Positions 57,864 through 64,000 of a stretch of DNA of 64,000 nt are shown here, piece by piece (within the stretch, counting starts at the first letter, position 1; every line of letters begins with the position of its first letter). A program made the translations under genes and the position numbers. Source of the stretch: Oenanthe sinensis (taxonomy: Eukaryota > Streptophyta > Magnoliopsida > Apiales > Apiaceae); NCBI GenBank assembly GCA_028671895.1, contig CM053813.1:9114001-9178000 (forward strand), read 5' to 3'. The notes beneath the pieces are model-generated. The model was given only the letters and a program-made list of their open reading frames with translations, was not told the origin of the DNA and did not search any database.

Positions 57864-60800
57864 TGTAACGCCCCCAAATCCGGGGTCAGGGATTTGAGTC
57901 GTCACGTCACCATCCAATCATTTACAACCTGCAATAACTCAATACTCCAACGAACACACATTATAGACCCCTCTCTCACACACACACACATGTTATAGTC
58001 TTAGAAACGATACACAACAAGTATCATTAGTTATTACAAAACCAATGTACTTGTCCAGGATCTCAAGCTATCAATGATAACCCCTACATGAAGTAACATT
58101 AATAACTAGATCAATACTGAAAACTATTCAATTTACTCCTGCGGAATCATTCTGAACTGAACTACCTCAAAGGTGAATCTCTTACTTCATTTCCTCGAAG
58201 TATGGAGCCAATCAGCTGCATTATCACTTTTTCTGAAAAATTTAATATAAAGCAGGAATGAGCGAAAGAATGCTCAGCAAATTATCCACCCAATTATCTA
58301 TGTGACTCTCATCCAAGAACATGATAATCACTACTATCTCAATAGTATAACATAGGTTACCGGTCTAGGATAAGCATAGAAAAGTATCTCTCGACGATAC
58401 ATATAGTCGGAGTTTTCTGTTAAAAGCATTTATACTCAACATGACGTTTAGAAGAATATAATCTGAACAATTTAGTTCATTATATAAAATAAGACACTAT
58501 CGAATATAGTGATACCACTCTTTCTTACTTCTTCTGAAGCTTTTAAGATAAAATCCAACGAACTTATTACGTTCACAGTTTTGAAATAATATATCAGTAA
58601 CTTAACAAAATAACATCAACTATAGCTTTGCTAAACTCCCATAAAATAATGAGTACACAGTTTAAGATACTACAATAATAGTTGCTTCTCATCATAAGCA
58701 AATCAATTCACTTTGAACCATACCACTTGTAAGGTTTAAATCCAGTAAAACATTTTGAAGATTTATAAACTGTTTGGTGTACATCCTGTACCCGCTTAAG
58801 TTTTCAAAATAACTTTTCGTCAAAACATCTCAGATGAGTAGGGAGAAATATCAACAATTCAATCACTAACAACACCCTCGGTAACTCAGCTCATAGGCTT
58901 TCGTTACGATGTTGTAACACAATTCCAATTGGAAGAAATAGGACTATACTGGAGCACACCCACATTACACGATGATCAGTCGTATAGTACCGCGAAATTT
59001 TCTACCAGTAGACGGATGATCATAACCGGTCATTACCCTGGCAACTTTGGCCATAAAATGTTTATCTGTTGGGCCGGTGTCAATCAACCTCTTACGCTAA
59101 CAGGGCGACATTAAAGGCCCTAAAATTTTCTGCCGAGCTGGTGTCAATCGACCTCTTACGCTAACCAGGCGACATCAAAGGCCCTAAAATTTTCTGCCGG
59201 GCCGGTGTCAATCGACCTCTTACGCTAATCGGGCGACATCAAAGGTCCTAAAATTTTCTGCCAGGCCGGTGTCAATCGACCTCTTACGCTAACCAGGCGA
59301 CATCAAAGGCCCTAAAATTTTCCTCCAGTCCCTTGAAAAACCCTATCCATATCTGGAACGGAAACTAATCCATGTTCCCCAAACATAACGCTTGTTGATA
59401 GGTGCAAGTTGGAAAGATGATAATTTTTCTGGAAGGAAATTGAATTCAAGTTCCAGACTGCCTCAATACTCTTTTAAGGTCTCAACACCAGATGTTTGAT
59501 TAACTTCCAGAATTATGGGGAAGTAGTAATATCACAATGTGTGTTGACCTTCGTCAACTGATTTCATATCGAGGAATGAAAACCATTTTAAGTCACGACC
59601 CGGGAGTTAATCGGAAAACCCCTTATGATTTGATAAGTTGAAAACCCCACTACAGTAGGCAAGTGATGTCAAAACACAACCGCTTTTGAGAAAGTAAATC
59701 ACCTTTGACTCCCTTGACTGAGTTCCCTATTTTTGATAGGTCCGAGAATATTTTATTCTTATTAAAATAATAAAATAGAATATAAATAGATATTAGGGAA
59801 CCCTCACTATATTTAAATAAATTTTCTGAAGATCAGAAACTATTTTAAATAATTATTAAAGACCTTCAAATATTTTTAAATCAATTTAAAATATTTAATA
59901 AGTATTCAACTAATATTTATTAATTAATAAACAATTAATAAACTCCTTTTTAAATGAATATTCAGAATAATATTCATTAATTTAATAAATATTCAAATAA
60001 TATTTATTAACTCTATTTAATTCCTTTATCAAAAGAATATCAAAAATATACTTATTGGAATATTTATAATCGTTATTTTAAAATAATCTGTCTCCGGCAT
60101 CTCCAGGATTACAACAGTATTTAAAATAACTTTCCGACTCCCGGTCTACGTTTGAAAGTACGAAAACCGCTCTACTCTTAGAGGCTCTATAAAACACCGG
60201 TATATATCTATAATACCCTTATAGCATATACACCAAAATATTTAACGATTACTCTAAATCGCAATTCAATCAGTTCGTAATTTAAATTAACAATTATATC
60301 ACAACAACAACAGTTTTCAACAGAACAGTAGTATATCAAGTACAGGTTTCGAAAACTTGCATAAGCATAATTTAATTTCATATGCAAGTCAAGAATATAA
60401 CTTTTTGAAAATAAAAGTATAAGGTTAGGAAAACATGCCTGAAGTCCAAGATACATTCTCAGAGTCACACTCGCTCTAGATTTTCTATAAATAAATATCA
60501 TAATCCTGATTAGTACTCTTAATCTCATCAACTACTTATATTACTATTAAGTATAATCCCCATTTATGACAACTTCAATTTGTACTTAGTCCTTTTACTA
60601 ACACGTATTCTACCCGGCATTCACCTTCTCGGGTCTATCTTGGCCGATCCTAAACCATCTCGTCAACGGCTATTAATCTAATCTTTTTACTCCAATACAT
60701 AGTCATGTTATTCCTCAACATCTTTCGTATTTTAACCGACTCAAAATTATCCTATTATCTTGGCCAAAATTGCTTGTCAAAACAGTGCCCTAAGAGTTGA

Positions 60801-62788
60801 CTTTCCTGAGAATTACTATTACACGACTCGTACTCAAACAATTTTAATAAATCAGAAAATGCATAATTAAATGCGAAACTACCTCAAGGAGCTTCTTGAG
60901 TATCTTTATTATTTATCAAAAATAGTTTTATTTGGAACGCATGAGCTTAATTTGGTGAAATGCATTTTACAAATCGAGTCAATTATGGGTTGTACTATTT
61001 TTACCACTTTCACTAAATCGCTCATAACTCATTAACCGTTAACTCAAATGACACACCGTTTTCACATGCATGATCTAGAGAATATCTAGAATATAATCCA
61101 TAAAAAATTTGGCCCTATACAAATGACTCATTTTTCCGAATTTACTGAAGAAGGCAGTAGCTTCTTATGTAAATAGTGTCATCGCGCAACTTTGGTTCCG
61201 ATATTTTTATAAAATCGAAATATTAACCTATACCCTTGAAATTTTGGATAGGCCTTATTAACTGACCGTATTACTTAACTTCCAAATTTCCAAATTTTGA
61301 AAATATCTAAGTGGTTCGTTTAAGTCTCCAAAGTGAGTTCAATGTAGCAGTTTGCTCAATCGAACTACTTTCACTAAATCGGTCTCCTAAACAGTAAATC
61401 GTATCGACATGAATCAAGTGTCAAAACAAACTATGAAATAATTTCTACACATTCAAGTCAGTGGTGTCCAGAAATATTGCATTGATAGTTCGTAAATCTT
61501 TGTCAAAACTAGTCTATATGCAAACGGATATTACGACGGCTATAAACGGAACGTTTTCTGAATTTAATTATGTTAATTTCATTAAACAACAACCCAATCC
61601 TCAAACTAATAAATTTAACCACAACATCAGTTCATCCTCTTTACAATCTCATCACCATCATCAATCTATAATATTCATCCAACAATATTCATTCATTTAC
61701 ATCCAAACTCCTTAAATCAATATGTACATAAACATAACTCAAACTCAAGCTTATAACTCAAAGTAAATCAAAGGGTGGGTGGTGTTTATACCTTTCTTGG
61801 ATCCTTAAACATACTAACAACATCTTGTAATCCTTAAGGGAGCCTTGATCTATGCTTATCATCTTTAAACTTGCAAGAGAAATCAAGAAACAAGTTAGTA
61901 AATTTTCGGAGTTACTATTCACCCTCATTTTCTACATTTTCTACATTTTCTTTACCCAACCAAAACACCTCCAAAAATCATGAAATTAAATACGTACCTA
62001 CCCTAGGATGTATAGAAGGCCTGGGATTTTTAAGTGTCAAGAAGTTGAAGAAAGAAATTGTTGAATCTCCTGCCCTGTCTTGCTCAGCAGAATGGTGAAA
62101 TGAATAACAAGGGGGAGAGAGCTTTTTGCTTTTCCCCTTTTTGTGTTGGCTGATTTTTGTGTTTGTATAATTTGTATATGGCTGATATCTATCAAGAGAT
62201 ATGGCCTTGATGGATGTCAAGTACATCAAATAGTAACCAAGGTATGGCTTGACAACTTGACCCTTAATTCATGGAACTATGTTTCCTTAACTTGGCTAGT
62301 TGCTTGATCTCTTGGTTTGGTTTGTTTCTAACCAATTCGGTTACATGGTTATTTGCATGGGACTTGTCTTTAGTCACTTATCATCCAACACTTAACCATC
62401 AATCCTCCACGTAAGTTCGATTAATTTTCGAAAGCTTTTCATCGCAGAAATTCTGTAGCGTAAATCCTTAATATTCTCAAATACTCTAATTCGATTATAA
62501 CCATGAAATTTCTAAATTATAATCTTCCCGGTCATAACATAATTTTCTTATTCCTCGATATCTCGTATATTACGAAACAAATCGTAAAAGTGAAAATCTT
62601 TAAATTCTGACAATTTTTACATTCACTCATTTTCTTCATACAACAATATCACATCTTCAGTTTTCCAATATTCAACCACTTACCTAGTGTGGGCTAAAAA
62701 GTTTTTCATAATCCGTAGAATCACTATTCATCAAGGTCATTTATAAATAAATAAATAAATAATGCGTCCAAAAATCCGGGTTATCACA
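57864..62788 (-). repeat. 5' LTR of the gypsy element, 4,925 bp
   Basis: On the minus strand it runs from TGTGATAACCCGG to GGCGTTACA and is followed by the PBS. It contains a (CA)n run (57976-57990) and a 64-bp tandem repeat (59066-59321). The first half (62788-60294) is shared with the 3' LTR. No gene is visible inside. Open frames at 58929-59114, 60208-60531 and 61871-62098 are spurious. Confidence 0.82.
59066..59321. repeat. 64-bp tandem repeat, four units, in the gypsy LTR
   Basis: Units start at 59066, 59130, 59194 and 59258 with exact 64-base spacing. Each carries GGTGTCAATCGACCTCTTAC and GGCGACATCAAAGG. Differences are limited to a few bases per unit. Confidence 0.95.
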
Positions 62789-64000
62789 CTTTACAAGATG
62801 GAGTGGGTTGGCTCCCAATTTCAATAGATGCACCTTGTTGAGAAAGTGCACCTAGAAGCAGGTTTAATCCCTTATTTACCTCTACATCTTGTTGGGAAGA
62901 TGTAGAGTGGTCTGTTGTGGCCTTTTTAATCTTTTTCCTCCTGGTCAAAGGTTCCACATGTGACTCATCAATATTATCTTCATTTTCTACAACTACTTCT
63001 AACATTCTTTTCTTGACAGGTTTCTCCTTCTTCTTGGTTGCAACTACATCCTGTTGAGAGGATGTAGAGGTTGGTTCAATAACATCTAATGGATTCAAGG
63101 AAGGGTTAGCAGTTGGGTTAGATGTCCTTGGGTTAGGTGCATTAGGTTCTTCTGCAACCTTAGGACCTTCTACTGCATTAAGATAACCATATTTAGGCTG
63201 CACTAGTGGATATCCCTCAAATACACTCCTCATGTAAGGTGTGATTATGAGAGGGACATTCACTGTGGTTCTCTTATCCAATGTAGCAAAAATTGATTTT
63301 TGACATGGATTTGGAGTAGCCAATTCTTTGTTTGTTCATCCCAGGCAATTCAATTAAACCAGTATTTTTATAATTGTGAATTAATTGAATAAAGTGAGGG
63401 AAGAAAATCTCATTACCTCTCTTGGGAATCCTGGTTATGAGTTCCCCAAGAACTAGCCTTCCAACATTGAATTTTTGGTTGTATGCCAATGAGTAGGCCA
63501 GCTTCATGGCAATGAGGCTTATTTGGTCAAACCCTGTTTTTCTGCAGGTGAAAACTCTTAGAATAGTGTCAAACATGAATGACCTCTCTTTCTTCATGAA
63601 CTTTTTGTTTATTTTTCCCAGCCTGTACTTCTCAATTCCTTTCTCCACAGTATCAGAATACCTAATGAACTTCAGGAAGTCTAGAAGATCATTTTTAGTA
63701 GGTTCTTCATCAAATTCCTCTGTTGGCATTTTCAGACTTTTGTTCATATCATCTTCATCAAAGCTGATGTCCTTTCCTTGGATTTTGTAGGTGACAACCA
63801 CTTTTGACCTACCATCCTCCAAAGCTATATTTTTCTAATTTGCAGTCATCTAAAACTGTTCAAGAATGTCAAGATATAGTGTGGGGTTCGCCAATAGAGC
63901 TTCATTCAGATATGAATCAATGAGAAACCTTGTAAAACATTTGTACTGCGCCTTGGCATCTGCATCTCTTGCAATAGCTAGAAAATTTGTTTCAGGAATG
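62789..64000 (-). pseudogene. Extra ORF of a Sirevirus-like element, N-terminal part, off window edge
   Basis: On the minus strand an open frame comes in from the window edge (ETNFLAIARDADAKAQYKCF, then LNEALLANPTLYL). It passes two stops near 63837-63852 and continues through 63822-63274 (DISFDEDDMNKSLKMPTEEF, IPKRGNEIFFPHFIQ). It then shifts frame near 63300 into 63323-62789 (ATLDKRTTVNVPLI). The C-terminal part is Lys/Glu/Ser-rich, with a basic patch RRKKIKK and a duplicated TSSQQDV motif, and includes LNLLLGALSQQGASIE shared with element A. The N-terminal part resembles what plant annotations call a putative plant transposon protein domain; this is from memory and unverified. The gypsy LTR cuts it at 62788. 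Confidence 0.6.

Larger units (their letters stand above)
51757..62788 (-). mobile_element. Minus-strand Ty3/gypsy element with giant LTRs, decayed
   Basis: On the minus strand: 5' LTR 62788-57864, PBS 57859-57848, a 3.6-kb internal region with RT and integrase scraps in gypsy order (RT before integrase), a PPT near 54276-54292, and a 3' LTR of which only the first 2.5 kb remains (54275-51757). The large LTR, iMet primer and LTR ending in CGTTACA fit the Tekay/Del chromovirus lineage, but the lineage call is tentative. It is inserted in a copia extra ORF at 62788/62789. Confidence 0.8.

Noticed and set aside
59066..59321. 64-bp repeats as a possible rDNA spacer or coding repeat
   Set aside because: They lie within a gypsy LTR, no frame is open across them, and no rRNA sequence is nearby.

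Overview
This window looks like nuclear DNA of a repeat-rich flowering plant, probably a eudicot. It is AT-rich and has no operon-like layout. I recognise no intact host gene, rRNA or tRNA gene. Almost everything that can be read is transposon: Ty1/copia and Ty3/gypsy LTR retrotransposons, solo LTRs, and a decayed FAR1/Mutator-like transposon. The species cannot be fixed from the sequence.

Layout. 1-9828 is a minus-strand Sirevirus-like copia relative ('F'): LTR 8401-~9828, primer-binding site 8387-8398, a leader with a 120-bp tandem array, and the decayed end of an extra 3' ORF at 300-1395. 9829-25682 is element 'B': the extra ORF (9877-13221), then a break, then PPT and 3' LTR (24357-25682). 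The break in B is element 'A' (13368-24307), a complete insertion with a CTCTC target duplication, two 1.64/1.66-kb LTRs, PBS, Gag-Pol and PPT. A has lost the RT active site and most of RNase H. 25683-27187 is a fragment 'C' of another copia family. 27188-34931 is element 'D', a diverged relative of B with 5' LTR, PBS and broken Gag-Pol. 34932-44140 is element 'E' (same family as C), with two LTRs, broken Gag-Pol and a solo LTR in its leader. 44141-46120 holds degenerate short repeats and a Tat-lineage gypsy integrase scrap. 46617-50400 is a decayed FAR1-type element on the minus strand, split by a solo LTR (48331-49522, TSD ACTTC). 51757-62788 is a minus-strand gypsy element with 4.9-kb LTRs, a decayed pol and a truncated 3' LTR. 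It sits inside another copy of the extra ORF (62789-64000, minus), which runs off the window.

How the parts relate. A, B, D, F and the 62.8-64.0 kb piece appear to be one clade: iMet primer site, an AAATAGGGGGAGAT-type PPT where the 3' end is visible (A and B), a shared LTR core block, and (not seen in D) a long extra ORF or its remnants between pol and the 3' LTR. Within their LTRs the families carry different arrays: CATACCG repeats in A, and GGCGCC stem-loops with compensatory changes in B and D. These arrays and the extra ORF are the most interesting material here. Nesting gives an order: C is older than B and D; B is older than A and F; D is older than E. A is the youngest dateable insertion (about 12 LTR differences by eye plus one 20-bp indel), although it cannot make an active reverse transcriptase itself.
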